This document shows, piece after piece, positions 26,053-35,637 of a stretch of DNA of 64,000 nt. The notes below the pieces were generated by a model. The model was not told the DNA's origin. It saw only the letters and a list, made by a program, of their open reading frames with translations, and did not search any database. Numbering within the stretch: the stretch's first letter is position 1; each line of letters begins with the position of its first letter. The position numbers and the translations under genes were made by a program. The stretch lies in the NCBI RefSeq assembly GCF_900143695.1, contig NZ_FRFE01000019.1, forward strand, positions 1 through 64,000, given 5' to 3'. This DNA comes from Desulfopila aestuarii DSM 18488. GTDB taxonomy: Bacteria; Desulfobacterota; Desulfobulbia; Desulfobulbales; Desulfocapsaceae.

Positions 26053-27468
26053 CTATAGAATATATCTGCTTAAGTCCTGGTCCTGAACAATATCATCCAG
26101 CTGGGAACGAACATACTCTCCGGTGACCACAAATTTCTTGTCACTGCGCTCCGAGGCATCAAACGAGAGGGCGTCGAGTACTCGCTCCAGAACGGTATGT
26201 AACCTTCGGGCGCCGATCTCTTCGGTTTTCTCGTTAACCTGTACAGCGATGTCGGCCATCGCCTCGATACCGTCGTCAGTAAAGATCAGCTCAATGTCCT
26301 CGGTGGCCATCAGCGCTACATACTGTTTTGTCAGAGCATTTTCCGGTTCAGTGAGAATCCGGATAAACTCCTCTTTGCCAAGCGACTGCAACTCAACCCG
26401 AATAGGAAAGCGACCCTGCAATTCCGGGATGAGATCAGACGGCTTCGCCACATGAAAAGCACCACTGGCGATAAAAAGGATATGGTCGGTTCGGACCATG
26501 CCGTACTTGGTGGAGATGGTGGAGCCTTCCACAATCGGGAGAAGATCACGCTGAACCCCTTCACGTGATACTTCCGGCCCATGACCACCACCTCCGGAAC
26601 GAGAAGCAATTTTGTCGATCTCATCTAAGAAGATAATACCCGACTCCTCGGTACGCCGGAGAGCCTCTTTTACCACCTTGTCCATGTCCACCAGCCGCTC
26701 CATCTCTTCTTTCTTGAGCGCACCGAGAGCATCCTGAATCTTCATTTTGCGGTTTTTCTTCTTTTTCGGGAACATCTTGGAAAAAGCATCCTGCAGGCTG
26801 CTCTGCATATCCTCCACCCCAGAAGAACCGGTGACTATCTCGATCATCGGCATCGACTGCGAATCTTTCAGCTGCACTTCCACCTCACGCTCATCGAGCT
26901 TGCCGTCGCGCAGCATCTGCCGGAATTTTTCCCTGGTGGAATTTTCCTGAGGCGTCGCCTCAGTGGTCACCGGCATGTTGTAATCCTTGAGGGTAAAAGA
27001 GTTGTTTCCCTCCGGGCCGGTCGCCGCAGCAGGAGTTCCTCCTGCTGTCGGCAGCAGCAGATCCAGCAGCCGATCCTCGGCGTTGGCTTCGGCAATCCCC
27101 TTAATGCGCTCTTTTTCCTCGTTTTTCACCATGGCTATGGCCAGCTCTACCAGATCACGAACCATGGATTCCACATCCCGGCCAACATAGCCGACCTCGG
27201 TAAATTTCGAGGCCTCAACCTTAATAAACGGAGACTGGGCTAACGAGGCCAAGCGCCTGGCAATCTCAGTCTTGCCAACACCGGTGGGGCCGATCATGAT
27301 GATGTTTTTGGGCATGATCTCTTCACGGAGCGGTGAAGCCACCTGCCGCCTCCGCCACCGGTTGCGAAGCGCAATCGCTACGGACCGCTTCGCGGCACTT
27401 TGACCAATGATGTATTTATCCAGTTCTGCCAGTATTTCTTTGGGAGTCAGCGAATCGGTTGTAATCAT
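26053..27468 (-). CDS. hslU: ATP-dependent protease ATPase subunit HslU
   Basis: AAA+ unfoldase that feeds substrates into the HslV peptidase. The 471-residue chain has the N-terminal [22 protein letters not shown], Walker [10 protein letters not shown] near residue 60 and the pore motif GYVGRD near 90. An I-domain follows, then Walker [12 protein letters not shown] near 275, the sensor/arginine region GRFPIRVEL and the C-terminal YIL tail that docks into HslV. Its ATG overlaps the hslV stop by four bases (ATGA). The I-domain holds an Ala/Gly/Pro-rich insert ([14 protein letters not shown]). Confidence 0.97.
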   Translation of the reverse strand: MITTDSLTPKEILAELDKYIIGQSAAKRSVAIALRNRWRRRQVASPLREEIMPKNIIMIGPTGVGKTEIARRLASLAQSPFIKVEASKFTEVGYVGRDVESMVRDLVELAIAMVKNEEKERIKGIAEANAEDRLLDLLLPTAGGTPAAATGPEGNNSFTLKDYNMPVTTEATPQENSTREKFRQMLRDGKLDEREVEVQLKDSQSMPMIEIVTGSSGVEDMQSSLQDAFSKMFPKKKKNRKMKIQDALGALKKEEMERLVDMDKVVKEALRRTEESGIIFLDEIDKIASRSGGGGHGPEVSREGVQRDLLPIVEGSTISTKYGMVRTDHILFIASGAFHVAKPSDLIPELQGRFPIRVELQSLGKEEFIRILTEPENALTKQYVALMATEDIELIFTDDGIEAMADIAVQVNEKTEEIGARRLHTVLERVLDALSFDASERSDKKFVVTGEYVRSQLDDIVQDQDLSRYIL

Positions 27469-27995
27469 ATCTTCTCAACAACTATGGAATGATTGGTATA
27501 GACACAGATAGAGCCTGCAATTTCTAAGGCGGTTCGGGCTATTTCCTCGGCGCCGAGATCACTCTTTTGCACCAGAGCCAGGGCCGCGGCCTGGGCGTAT
27601 GGCCCACCGGAACCAATGGCTAGAATGCCCTGATCCGGCTCGATGACATCACCGGTGCCGGAAAGAAGGAGCGAATGATCCTTGTCCACGGCGATGATCA
27701 TGGCCTCAAGACGTCGCAGCATCTTGTCCATCCGCCAGTCCTTGGCCAGTTCTACTGCCGCGCGCATCAGGTTGCCGTTGTATTGTTCCAGCTTCTGTTC
27801 CAGTTTTTCAAAAAGGGTAAAGGCATCGGCGGTGGCACCGGCAAAGCCGACAATAACCTTATCTTTATAGAGCCTGCGCACCTTGCGGGCATCATGCTTC
27901 ATAACAGTGTTGCCGAGCGAGACCTGCCCGTCACCGGCAATGACCACCTCACCTTTGTGGCGGACGGCCAGAATTGTTGTCGATCGTATTTTCAT
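27465..27995 (-). CDS. hslV: ATP-dependent protease peptidase subunit HslV
   Basis: Threonine peptidase forming the double hexamer of HslUV. The start chosen gives [24 protein letters not shown] (176 residues). The catalytic Thr of TTILAV lies at residue 6, so a five-residue MKIRS leader has to be removed to free it, unlike E. coli where only Met is lost. Later landmarks [14 protein letters not shown] near 45 and [12 protein letters not shown] near 125 are intact. The frame extends to 28109 but overlaps xerC and has no good ribosome site there. It is part of a xerC-hslV-hslU operon. Confidence 0.96.
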   Translation of the reverse strand: MKIRSTTILAVRHKGEVVIAGDGQVSLGNTVMKHDARKVRRLYKDKVIVGFAGATADAFTLFEKLEQKLEQYNGNLMRAAVELAKDWRMDKMLRRLEAMIIAVDKDHSLLLSGTGDVIEPDQGILAIGSGGPYAQAAALALVQKSDLGAEEIARTALEIAGSICVYTNHSIVVEKI

Positions 27996-28050
27996 TTCAA
28001 CCTGATTCCTGGAATGTGTTGTAAGTGTTAATTTTACGGTACTTTTCAAT

Positions 28051-28968
28051 TCACTCCCCTCGTTCATCTCCGGACGACAGCGGATGCGCCTTGTCATAGA
28101 CATCGGCAAGATGATCGAGAGTTAAATGGGTATAGCGCTGGGTTGTGGAGAGGCTGGCGTGCCCAAGAAGTTCCTGTACTGCACGCAGATCAGCTCCCAT
28201 CTCCAGCATGTGCGTGGCAAATGAATGCCGCAACGCGTGGGGCGTAACAATCTGGGTAATACCGGCCCTCTCGCCATACATCCGTACCAGACGCTCCACA
28301 CTGCGACTCGTCAGACGGCTGCCCCTGTTATTTAAAAAGAGCGCCTCGGTAGTTGCAGGTTTTCCTCTGGCAGCCCGCTCGACAATGAGTTGGTGTCGTT
28401 GTGGTAGCCATGATTTCAAGGCCTCCAGCGCCGGGCGGCCCACGGGAACAATCCTCTCCTTGTTTCCTTTGCCCCTCACCCTAAGCACTTCAGTTGTGAA
28501 ATCAAGGTCAGGGATGTCCCTTGAAACAAGTTCGGAAACCCGCATACCGGTTGAGTAGAGCAGCTCAAGCATTGCCTGGTCCCTCAGCATAAACGTATCA
28601 CGGGAACCGGGTTCTTCAAGAAGAGCAAATGTCTCATCCACGGTGAGGAATACCGGTATGGCCTGCCCGATTTTCGGTCCGGTGATGCCGGATAGCGGAT
28701 CTACAGTGATAGCGCCTCGCCGCTGCAGAAAACGACAGAAGGTTCTGAGAGCCGAAAGCTTGCGACCTACTGTTGCACTGCTGTTGCGACCATGCAGACT
28801 CACAACAAAGGAACGTATCTTCACCGCATCCATCATCTCCAGCCCGGGATTATCACCAAGGTACGCGGCAAACTCGAGTAGGTCACGACTGTAGCCGCTG
28901 ACGGTGTGTTCAGAATAGCCTTTATCGACGGCAAGCCAACCTGCGAACCGGAGTATTGATTCTTTCAT
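28051..28968 (-). CDS. xerC: Tyrosine recombinase XerC
   Basis: Site-specific recombinase that resolves chromosome dimers at dif with XerD. The 305 residues show the N-terminal SAM-like DNA-binding domain and then the catalytic domain: Arg in [10 protein letters not shown] near residue 160, Lys in RGKGNKER near 183, and H-x-x-R in [11 protein letters not shown] near 250. His in [15 protein letters not shown] near 273 and the Tyr nucleophile in that same block complete the set. The order xerC-hslV-hslU equals codV-codW-codX in Bacillus, where the Xer protein is CodV. Its 3' end runs past the hslV leader region. Confidence 0.93.
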   Translation of the reverse strand: MKESILRFAGWLAVDKGYSEHTVSGYSRDLLEFAAYLGDNPGLEMMDAVKIRSFVVSLHGRNSSATVGRKLSALRTFCRFLQRRGAITVDPLSGITGPKIGQAIPVFLTVDETFALLEEPGSRDTFMLRDQAMLELLYSTGMRVSELVSRDIPDLDFTTEVLRVRGKGNKERIVPVGRPALEALKSWLPQRHQLIVERAARGKPATTEALFLNNRGSRLTSRSVERLVRMYGERAGITQIVTPHALRHSFATHMLEMGADLRAVQELLGHASLSTTQRYTHLTLDHLADVYDKAHPLSSGDERGE

Positions 28969-29322
28969 GAAAATCGGATAATTGTCGCCACTTCTTGAAG
29001 TTAGATAGTCTAAACATATGAATCCACAACCCCTTGCCAGGCCTCATATAGAAGAAAAATCGGCCTGACAATAGCCGAAATCAACGCTTGCACGGAACTG
29101 CCGGGATAGATATACTGTCCTCTTTGTTAAAAACAGCAGTAACCAACGACTCAATGGTGCAATTGAACGCTGTAACGTGGCGTGCATACAGACCTGTTCA
29201 GAAGCTCATCATCGTCATGGCCTGCATCACTGCCCAGACGATCGAGGTCACGAATCCTCTTTATCCTACACTGAATTCATGAGGGATTCGACCCTCTTTT
29301 ACCCGGTAAACCGGACACAACA
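28969..29322. other. Divergent region between xerC and xseB
   Basis: About 350 bases. A short frame at 29088-29282 has no features of a gene. An imperfect inverted repeat GAATCCTC/GAGGGATTC (29243-29289) lies just before xseB. No firm promoter assigned. Confidence 0.4.
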
Positions 29323-29571
29323 ATGGCGAAAAAAACATTTGAAGCAGCGCTGGCACGTTTGGAAGAGATCACTCAAGAGCTTGAAGAAGGCGACCTGAGC
29401 CTTGACAAGAGCCTGAAGAAATTTGACGAAGGCGTGCAGCTTGCAAGATTCTGCAACGAACAGCTGGAAGAAGCACGGGCAAAAGTCGAACTGCTTCTTG
29501 AAAAGAACGGTGAAATCGAAGCGGTACCATTTGCCGAGGAAGAACGTGAACATCAAGACCTATCTGAGTGA
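29323..29571 (+). CDS. xseB: Exodeoxyribonuclease VII small subunit
   Basis: The 82-residue helical protein has the family pattern [32 protein letters not shown]. It associates with XseA to degrade single-stranded DNA. No xseA lies nearby. The 3' end overlaps the ispA start by 26 bases. The xseB-ispA-dxs order is widely conserved in bacteria. Confidence 0.95.
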   Translation: MAKKTFEAALARLEEITQELEEGDLSLDKSLKKFDEGVQLARFCNEQLEEARAKVELLLEKNGEIEAVPFAEEEREHQDLSE

Positions 29572-30442
29572 ACAACGCGCCGTTGTTGAAAGTGCACTAG
29601 AGCGTTTCATGCTCCCAGCAGAAGGCCCTTTCAAGCCCCATATCGAGGCCATGCGTTACAGTCTTTTTGCCGGCGGTAAACGGGTCCGGCCGATCCTGTG
29701 CCTGGCAGCTGGCAGTGCAATTGATGACAGCCGGCAGACATATGAAAATCTCATGCCGGTAAGCTGCGCTCTGGAGTGCATCCACACCTACTCGCTTATT
29801 CATGACGATCTGCCCGCAATGGACGACGATGAGCTGCGCCGGGGCAAACCGACCAACCATGTGCTCTATGGCGAAGCCGGTGCAATCCTGGCCGGCGACG
29901 GACTGCTTACCTTCGCCTTTCAATTGCTCTCGGATGACACAACTGCCACTCTTGAACCCACCAGCCGGCTGCGCATCATGTCGCTTATTGCCACAGCTGC
30001 GGGTTCTCTTGGCATGGTCGGTGGACAGTCACTCGATATCGCATCAGAAAATACAGAGTTTCCCTTTGAAACCCTCAAAACCATTCACCGCAGCAAGACC
30101 GGAGCACTGATCACCTGCTCGGTGCAGGCCGGTGCTGTCGCGGCAGGCGCCAATCAGGAACAGTTTTCCCGTCTGACAGAATATGGAGATAACGTCGGCC
30201 TTGCCTTTCAGATAGTCGACGACCTGCTGAACGCAACCGCCACCACCGAGCAACTGGGTAAGGCGGCTGGCAGTGATGTGGTACGGGGCAAGGCTACCTA
30301 CCCTGGATATTTCGGCATAGAAGAGACACGACGCCTGGCGCAGGAGGCGGTAGATCGCGCTATTGCGTCGCTTTCCAGTTTTGATGCCAAGGCCGAGCCT
30401 TTACGGGCGATTGCCGAATATATTTACACACGCAGCAACTGA
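29546..30442 (+). CDS. ispA: Polyprenyl (farnesyl/geranyl) diphosphate synthase
   Basis: Condenses isopentenyl diphosphate with allylic diphosphates to C15 (or C10/C20) chains for ubiquinone/menaquinone and cell-wall lipid carriers. I choose GTG 29546, with GAGGA just upstream inside xseB, giving 298 residues. The first Asp-rich motif is in [15 protein letters not shown] near residue 90, and GGKRVRP near 41 binds isopentenyl diphosphate. The second Asp-rich motif reads DDLLN near 226, where the family usually has DDILD, so its last Asp is Asn. Lys/Gly residues of the C-terminal [13 protein letters not shown] block are kept. Confidence 0.93.
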   Translation: MNIKTYLSEQRAVVESALERFMLPAEGPFKPHIEAMRYSLFAGGKRVRPILCLAAGSAIDDSRQTYENLMPVSCALECIHTYSLIHDDLPAMDDDELRRGKPTNHVLYGEAGAILAGDGLLTFAFQLLSDDTTATLEPTSRLRIMSLIATAAGSLGMVGGQSLDIASENTEFPFETLKTIHRSKTGALITCSVQAGAVAAGANQEQFSRLTEYGDNVGLAFQIVDDLLNATATTEQLGKAAGSDVVRGKATYPGYFGIEETRRLAQEAVDRAIASLSSFDAKAEPLRAIAEYIYTRSN

Positions 30443-30572
30443 GTTCTTCCAACCTCTGATGCCAACCAGTTTGCAGATCGCACACGGTGTGGTACTCTTT
30501 ATTTTGGAAATCGGTTTATAGCGTTTTTCGCGTCGGCAGCATTGATTGTCGACCTCTACGTATTGTAATGAC

Positions 30573-32495
30573 ATGTTAACCACACTTCTCCAAGATCCGG
30601 CCACGTTGCTGTTGCCGAAAGTACACTCTCCCGAAGACATCCGCGACTTTTCCCTGCCGGAGCTGAACCAGCTCGCCCAGGAAATCCGTGACACCATCAT
30701 CCATACCGTTTCCAGGACCGGCGGCCACCTCGCCCCGAGCCTCGGCGTGGTTGAGTTGACCATAGCCCTGCATTATGTCTTCAATACTCCGGACGACAAG
30801 CTGATCTGGGATGTGGGTCATCAATCCTATGCCCACAAACTTCTCACCGGACGGGTGGAACAATTCGCCAGCCTAAGACAGTACAAGGGGATGAGCGGTT
30901 TTCCAAAATTCAAGGAAAGCATCTACGACGCCTTTGAAACAGGCCACAGCTCAACCTCCATTTCGGCCGCTCTGGGCATGACGGTCGGCAAGAGCCTTGG
31001 GCAGAATGGCAACAAGGCGATTGCCATCATCGGAGACGGTTCGATGACTGCCGGTATGGCGTTTGAAGCGCTCAATCATGCCGGCCACCTGAACAAGGAC
31101 CTGATCGTCATCCTCAACGACAACGAGATGTCAATCTCCCCCAACGTCGGCGCACTTTCGAGCTTTCTAAGCCGCAAGCTCACAGGCAAAACCATGCGTC
31201 GGGTAAAAAACCACATTGAAGAGCGGCTGACGGCACTTTCCAATGTGGGCGAGAACATCCTGAGCGTCCTCAAGAAAAGTGAGGAATCGTTCAAGTCGTT
31301 TTTTACGCCGGGTATGCTCTTTGAGGCATTCAAGTTCGACTATATCGGACCAATCATGGGCCACGATTACGAAGAGCTGATCCCCGCCCTGCGCAATGCC
31401 CGTGATAACTCCCACGGCCCCACCCTCATTCATATTCTCACCACCAAGGGTAAGGGGTATGAACCGGCGGAAAAAAATCCCGGTCTATATCATGGTGTCG
31501 GGCCATTTGATATCGAAACAGGAACACCGCATTCGTCCAACGGGTCTCCAAGTTACACCAGCATCTTTGGCAACACCCTCTGCGACATGGCCGAAAATGA
31601 TGAACGCATCACCGCCATTTCCGCCGCCATGGTGACCGGCACCGGCCTGGCCGGTTTTGCCAAGAAATATCCAAACCGTTTCTTTGATGTAGGCATCGCT
31701 GAGCAGCACGCTGTTACCTTTGCCGCCGGCATGGCCACCGAAGGACTGCGCCCCGTGGTGGCAATTTATTCTACCTTTCTGCAGCGGGCCATGGATCAGA
31801 TACTGCATGATGTCTGCATTCCCAACCTGCCGGTCACCTTTGCCATCGACCGTGCCGGAGTTGTGGGCGATGACGGACCGACCCATCACGGCGTCTTTGA
31901 CATCTCGTTTCTTCGCTATATTCCAAACATTGTCCTGATGGCGCCTAAAGACGAAGATGAACTGCGCCATATGCTCTACACCGCCGTGAATTACAATGGA
32001 CCAACGGCGGTTCGCTACCCCCGGGGAAGCGGAGAAAATGTGGTAATGAAGAAAGAATTACAGCTACTGGAAATAGGCCGTGGTGAACTGCTCGCCGAAG
32101 GTGATGATGTGCTGCTTCTGCCGGTTGGCAACAGGGTCTACCCTGCGCTGAACGCGGCCGCAAAGCTTAAAGAAATGGGCTTTCAGGCTGCGGTCATCAA
32201 CCCGCGCTTTATTAAACCCCTTGACGCCAACCTGATTCTTGAATGGGCACAACGCACTGACAGAGTCGTTACCATAGAGGATGGCGCCATTGCCGGAGGC
32301 TTTGGCAGTTCCATACTTGAGCTGCTTGCGACCAGGGGTCTGCATACGGTGCGAACCAGGACACTTGGCTATGCTGATGGTTTTGTCGAACATGGGCCAC
32401 AGCGGACACTGTGGAAAAATGGCGGTATTGATGTTCCCGCAATTGTCCGAGCAGCCTTGCAGATTATGGACAAAGATCCCAATATTTATCTCTGA
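30573..32495 (+). CDS. dxs: 1-deoxy-D-xylulose-5-phosphate synthase
   Basis: First enzyme of the MEP pathway: pyruvate plus glyceraldehyde-3-phosphate to DXP, using thiamine diphosphate. The 640-residue length fits. The N-terminal SRTGGHLAPSLGVVELT, the ThDP motif GDGSMTAGMAFEALNHAG...NDN near residue 150, and DVGIAEQHAVTFAAG near 370 are intact. ATG 30573 is the natural start; the frame opens at 30546 with a TTG. The ribosome site is weak. It follows ispA by about 130 bases. The stop codon forms the first arm of a structured RNA. Confidence 0.97.
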   Translation: MLTTLLQDPATLLLPKVHSPEDIRDFSLPELNQLAQEIRDTIIHTVSRTGGHLAPSLGVVELTIALHYVFNTPDDKLIWDVGHQSYAHKLLTGRVEQFASLRQYKGMSGFPKFKESIYDAFETGHSSTSISAALGMTVGKSLGQNGNKAIAIIGDGSMTAGMAFEALNHAGHLNKDLIVILNDNEMSISPNVGALSSFLSRKLTGKTMRRVKNHIEERLTALSNVGENILSVLKKSEESFKSFFTPGMLFEAFKFDYIGPIMGHDYEELIPALRNARDNSHGPTLIHILTTKGKGYEPAEKNPGLYHGVGPFDIETGTPHSSNGSPSYTSIFGNTLCDMAENDERITAISAAMVTGTGLAGFAKKYPNRFFDVGIAEQHAVTFAAGMATEGLRPVVAIYSTFLQRAMDQILHDVCIPNLPVTFAIDRAGVVGDDGPTHHGVFDISFLRYIPNIVLMAPKDEDELRHMLYTAVNYNGPTAVRYPRGSGENVVMKKELQLLEIGRGELLAEGDDVLLLPVGNRVYPALNAAAKLKEMGFQAAVINPRFIKPLDANLILEWAQRTDRVVTIEDGAIAGGFGSSILELLATRGLHTVRTRTLGYADGFVEHGPQRTLWKNGGIDVPAIVRAALQIMDKDPNIYL

Positions 32496-32586
32496 TGATC
32501 TCATGCAAAAGCGATTCACGTCGTTGTGGGTCGAACTTTTGCTTAGCCCGCTTGTATGGCAAAGATGACTTTTTACGAGATCATCA
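32493..32586 (+). other. Structured intergenic RNA candidate after dxs
   Basis: Outer arms TGATGATCTC (32493-32502) and GAGATCATCA (32577-32586) are perfect complements 74 bases apart. Inside is a hairpin: GCAAAAG (32505-32511) plus CGATTCAC pair with GTGGGTCG (two G-U) and CTTTTGC (32536-32542), leaving an AA bulge and a GTCGTT loop. No T-tract follows. It could be a transcript-end or processing signal, or a cis-acting element ahead of the metallophosphoesterase gene. Confidence 0.45.
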
Positions 32587-32650
32587 TTTCTGACAGGTGC
32601 TGTGTTCCCGTTGAACCTCATGAGCTGCTGCTCTTTTTCCAGCCAACCAG

Positions 32651-33250
32651 ATGAAAATTCTTACTGTCGCCGACACCGTCACCGAAAAGCTGCTGGACCG
32701 TGACAATCCCCCGCCCGAACTTGCTGGCATAGAGTTCATCATCGGCTGCGGTGATCTGCCACCCGAGTACCTCACCGCACTCCGCTCCATCTACAATGTG
32801 CCGCTCTATTACGTGCTCGGTAATCATGACATTCGCTACGATGCTGCACCGCCGGTAGGGTGCCATGCCATCCATCGGCGACTGGTTGTACATCATGGAA
32901 TAAGGATTGCCGGTTTTTCTGGCAGCCGCTGGTACAACGGCAATGTCAATCAGTACACCGAAAAAGAGATGACCCGCTACATCCGCAGAATGTGGTTTAA
33001 ATTCTGGCGCACCGGAGTAGATCTCATCGTTACCCATGCACCACCCCGATATATTGGAGACGCCGAGGATCCCTGCCATCGTGGATTTCATGCCTATCAT
33101 AAGCTGTTGGCCAAAAACAAGCCCCGCTATATGGTGCATGGTCATATTCACAGAATTTTTCAAGATGATGCCGAACGTACGAGCATGTTCGGCACAACTC
33201 AGGTAATCAACAGCTATGGCTACTACACCTTCGAAATCGAGCCCGTTTGA
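32651..33250 (+). CDS. Calcineurin-like metallophosphoesterase
   Basis: The 199-residue protein carries the metal-binding motifs of the family. They are an initial D (residue 8, AD-T instead of the usual D-x-H), IGCGDLPPEY near 31, LGNHDIRY near 55, THAPPRYIGD near 132 and HGHIHR near 163. The His of the first D-x-H motif is absent, since the sequence reads V-A-D-T-V. The substrate is unknown (nucleotide, phosphoprotein or phospholipid headgroup). The following ParB/Lrp-type gene overlaps its end by 35 bases, so the two are translationally coupled. Confidence 0.85.
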   Translation: MKILTVADTVTEKLLDRDNPPPELAGIEFIIGCGDLPPEYLTALRSIYNVPLYYVLGNHDIRYDAAPPVGCHAIHRRLVVHHGIRIAGFSGSRWYNGNVNQYTEKEMTRYIRRMWFKFWRTGVDLIVTHAPPRYIGDAEDPCHRGFHAYHKLLAKNKPRYMVHGHIHRIFQDDAERTSMFGTTQVINSYGYYTFEIEPV

Positions 33251-34343
33251 TTTTATCAACAAGCTGAACCCGTTTGCCCAGAGAAAAGAGAGTGACCAGC
33301 TCCAGAGCTTCGGCGATCGACAGGAGAGCGAACAAGCCTACGACTCTGTGGACCGGGGGAACTCCATGGTGCCACTGGACCGCATTGTCGGCAGCGTCGG
33401 CCGGTATCGCGATTTCGACAGCCAGTTCAATCCTATCCGTGACACCTCCGGCAACGAACGACTACAAGCTATTTTGAAGAGGATGCGTGAGGGTCGTGCC
33501 CTCCCACCGGTATCACTCTACCAGATCAAGGATGACTATTTCATTCTCGACGGTCACCACCGGGTCACAGCAGCCAAAGAGCTGGGTCATACCCACATCA
33601 ACGCCTGCATCCTTGAGCTGCTGCCGTCCACCGACACTCTTGAAAACAGACTCTACATCGAAAAGACCGAGTTTCGCGACAAAGCCGGTCTGGCCAAAAC
33701 CATTAATCTCACCGAATTCGGCCAGTTCGCTCACCTTGAATGGCAGATCCGCGAGCACCAAGCCTGGCTCTCAGAAGAAAAACAGCAGGATATCAGCTAC
33801 AAGAAGGCGGCTGCAGACTGGTATCGCACCATTTATCGACCACTTGCAACCATCATTAACAATAGCGGCCTGGTTAAATCATTTTCTCACCGCACAGTCG
33901 ATGATCTCTACTTATACATCTCGGTGCACCAATGGGAAAAAGGCAAAGCAAGGAAATACGGGATTGGCGTAGACAAACTTATCCCAAAAGACATGGAGGA
34001 GTTTCGGGCCCAGATGGCCGAACACAAGGAACAGGAATACCCGGAAATGCGCCGCGAAATAATGGCCTTTGTCCTCCTTAATGTTGACGGCAAGTATGAA
34101 CAACGCATCTTCGACAAACTGGTGGCACTGGATGAGGTTCGCGAGGTCCACTCGGTTCACGGCTCCATCGACATTATCGCCAAGATTGTCCTGACCCGCG
34201 ACCTGCTCTCCTCGGATGCGGAACTGCTCTCCCAGTTTCTGACCAGTACCATCCGGCAATGGAAAGGGGTTCGGGCAACCCAGACTCTCCTGCCAGGGAT
34301 TGCGATTGATAAAGATAAGAACGGAACGCTACCAGCGGCCTGA
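33216..34343 (+). CDS. ParB/Srx-fold domain protein with C-terminal Lrp/AsnC ligand-binding (RAM) domain
   Basis: A 375-residue protein. Residues about 50-125 form a ParB-N/sulfiredoxin-like domain with the signature FILDGHHRVTAAKELG near residue 110 (family DGHHRxxA, nucleotide/phosphoryl chemistry or DNA contacts). A helical middle part (WLSEEKQQDISYKKAAADWY) resembles DUF4032-like sequence, not assigned firmly. Residues about 285-355 form a RAM/AsnC beta-alpha-beta-beta-alpha-beta unit (IMAFVLLNVDGKYEQRI...VHSVHGSIDIIAKI), the effector-binding part of Lrp regulators. No HTH was found. A ligand-gated ParB-like switch is inference. The start overlaps the phosphoesterase; AGGTAA precedes ATG 33216. 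Confidence 0.8.
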   Translation: MATTPSKSSPFDFINKLNPFAQRKESDQLQSFGDRQESEQAYDSVDRGNSMVPLDRIVGSVGRYRDFDSQFNPIRDTSGNERLQAILKRMREGRALPPVSLYQIKDDYFILDGHHRVTAAKELGHTHINACILELLPSTDTLENRLYIEKTEFRDKAGLAKTINLTEFGQFAHLEWQIREHQAWLSEEKQQDISYKKAAADWYRTIYRPLATIINNSGLVKSFSHRTVDDLYLYISVHQWEKGKARKYGIGVDKLIPKDMEEFRAQMAEHKEQEYPEMRREIMAFVLLNVDGKYEQRIFDKLVALDEVREVHSVHGSIDIIAKIVLTRDLLSSDAELLSQFLTSTIRQWKGVRATQTLLPGIAIDKDKNGTLPAA

Positions 34344-34402
34344 AAGCAATCTGGAAAAATGCTCTCCGGCCATTGAATTCTCAGGTCGACTGTTTTTATA
34401 AA

Positions 34403-34445
34403 AAAAAGGGTTGGTGCAAAATTTCTCTTTGCACCAACCCTTTTT
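34403..34445. terminator. Strong bidirectional terminator
   Basis: Perfect 18-bp stem AAAAAGGGTTGGTGCAAA/TTTGCACCAACCCTTTTT with a 7-base loop between the convergent ParB-type and epimerase genes. The A/T ends serve as T-tract on both strands. Confidence 0.92.
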
Positions 34446-34489
34446 GTATTCCACATTGAGGAACTACCAATACACCTGGATCTTGTCTG

Positions 34490-35503
34490 TCAGCTGACCT
34501 TGTAATATTTCTTATACCACTCAACAAACTTACCGATACCGTACTCCAAGGTGGTGCCCGGCTTGTAGTCAAAATCGCGTACCAGATCCTCGACGTTGGC
34601 ATAGGTGGCGGGGACGTCACCCGGCTGCATGGGGAGGAAATTTTTGTCCGCCTTTTTCCCCAGGCAGTTCTCCAGCACCTCGATATACCTGAGCAGCTTT
34701 TCCTTATTATTATTGCCAATATTATAGACCCGCCACGGACAATAGGAGGTAGCCGGATCAGGCTTGTCGCCACTCCAATCGTCATTGGGCTCAGCAATCT
34801 TGTAAATTACCCGGTAGACGCCCTCGACAATATCATCAATATACGTAAAATCCCGCTCCATATTACCGTTGTTGAACACATCAATAGGCTCACCGGCAAG
34901 AATCGCCTTGGTGAAGAGAAACAACGCCATATCCGGCCGGCCCCATGGCCCATAGACCGTAAAAAACCTGAGCCCAGTTGTCGGTAACCCAAAGAGGTGG
35001 CTATAGGTATGAGCCATCAACTCATTCGCCTTCTTGGATGCTGCATAGAGAGATACGGGATGGTCCACGTTATCATGCACTGAAAAAGGCATGTTCGTAT
35101 TGGCGCCATATACCGAACTGGAAGAGGCGTAAACAAAATGTTTCACCCCCGAGTGGCGGCACCCCTCCAGCAAGTTGACGAAACCGACCAGATTGGTGTC
35201 CACGTAGGAGTGTGGGTTGATCAGTGAATAACGCACTCCAGCCTGGGCGGCAAGGTTCACTACCGCATCGAAGCGATGCTCCTGAAACAACCGCGCCATG
35301 GCCTCTCGGTCGGCGATATTGATATCCAGATGGGTGAAACGCTCACCCTCAGCCAGGGTTGCCATTCGATCACGCTTGAGCTGCGGATCATAATAGTCGT
35401 TAATATTGTCGATGCCCCAGACCTCGGCACCGCTGGCAATAAGTTTTTGACTTAAGTGGGCGCCAATGAAACCAGCCGCACCCGTGATGAGTATCTTCTT
35501 CAT
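34490..35503 (-). CDS. UDP-glucuronate 4-epimerase-type NAD-dependent epimerase
   Basis: Short-chain dehydrogenase/reductase of 337 residues that interconverts UDP-glucuronate and UDP-galacturonate (or a related UDP-sugar) for surface polysaccharides. Visible are the NAD-binding GAAGFIG near residue 8, the active-site SSSSVYG near 120 and YAASKK near 151 (Tyr-x3-Lys). The substrate-loop [15 protein letters not shown] near 180 is typical of the glucuronate epimerase group. ATG 35503 is chosen because AAGGA precedes it. A terminator separates it from the aldolase upstream, so it has its own promoter. No other polysaccharide genes adjoin. Confidence 0.88.
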   Translation of the reverse strand: MKKILITGAAGFIGAHLSQKLIASGAEVWGIDNINDYYDPQLKRDRMATLAEGERFTHLDINIADREAMARLFQEHRFDAVVNLAAQAGVRYSLINPHSYVDTNLVGFVNLLEGCRHSGVKHFVYASSSSVYGANTNMPFSVHDNVDHPVSLYAASKKANELMAHTYSHLFGLPTTGLRFFTVYGPWGRPDMALFLFTKAILAGEPIDVFNNGNMERDFTYIDDIVEGVYRVIYKIAEPNDDWSGDKPDPATSYCPWRVYNIGNNNKEKLLRYIEVLENCLGKKADKNFLPMQPGDVPATYANVEDLVRDFDYKPGTTLEYGIGKFVEWYKKYYKVS

Positions 35504-35524
35504 TTCCTTTCCCAATGAACATTC

Positions 35525-35562
35525 AAAAAAATCCGGGGTTCCCTTGTAAGGGCAATCCCCGG
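35525..35562 (-). terminator. Intrinsic terminator of the aldolase gene
   Basis: On the - strand CCGGGG and CCCCGG (35533-35538, 35557-35562) close an extended hairpin with CCCTT/AAGGG inside, followed by seven T (complement of 35525-35531). It lies 75 bases past the aldolase stop. Confidence 0.85.
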
Positions 35563-35637
35563 AATATTGGTAACGCATTTACGATACGACAGCTATCTTA
35601 TCGCAAGATATTGCTTTCTCATATATACATGGTGCAA

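Noticed and set aside
28996-29290. Riboswitch or ncRNA between xerC and xseB
   Set aside because: Only one imperfect inverted repeat is present, with no known riboswitch core.
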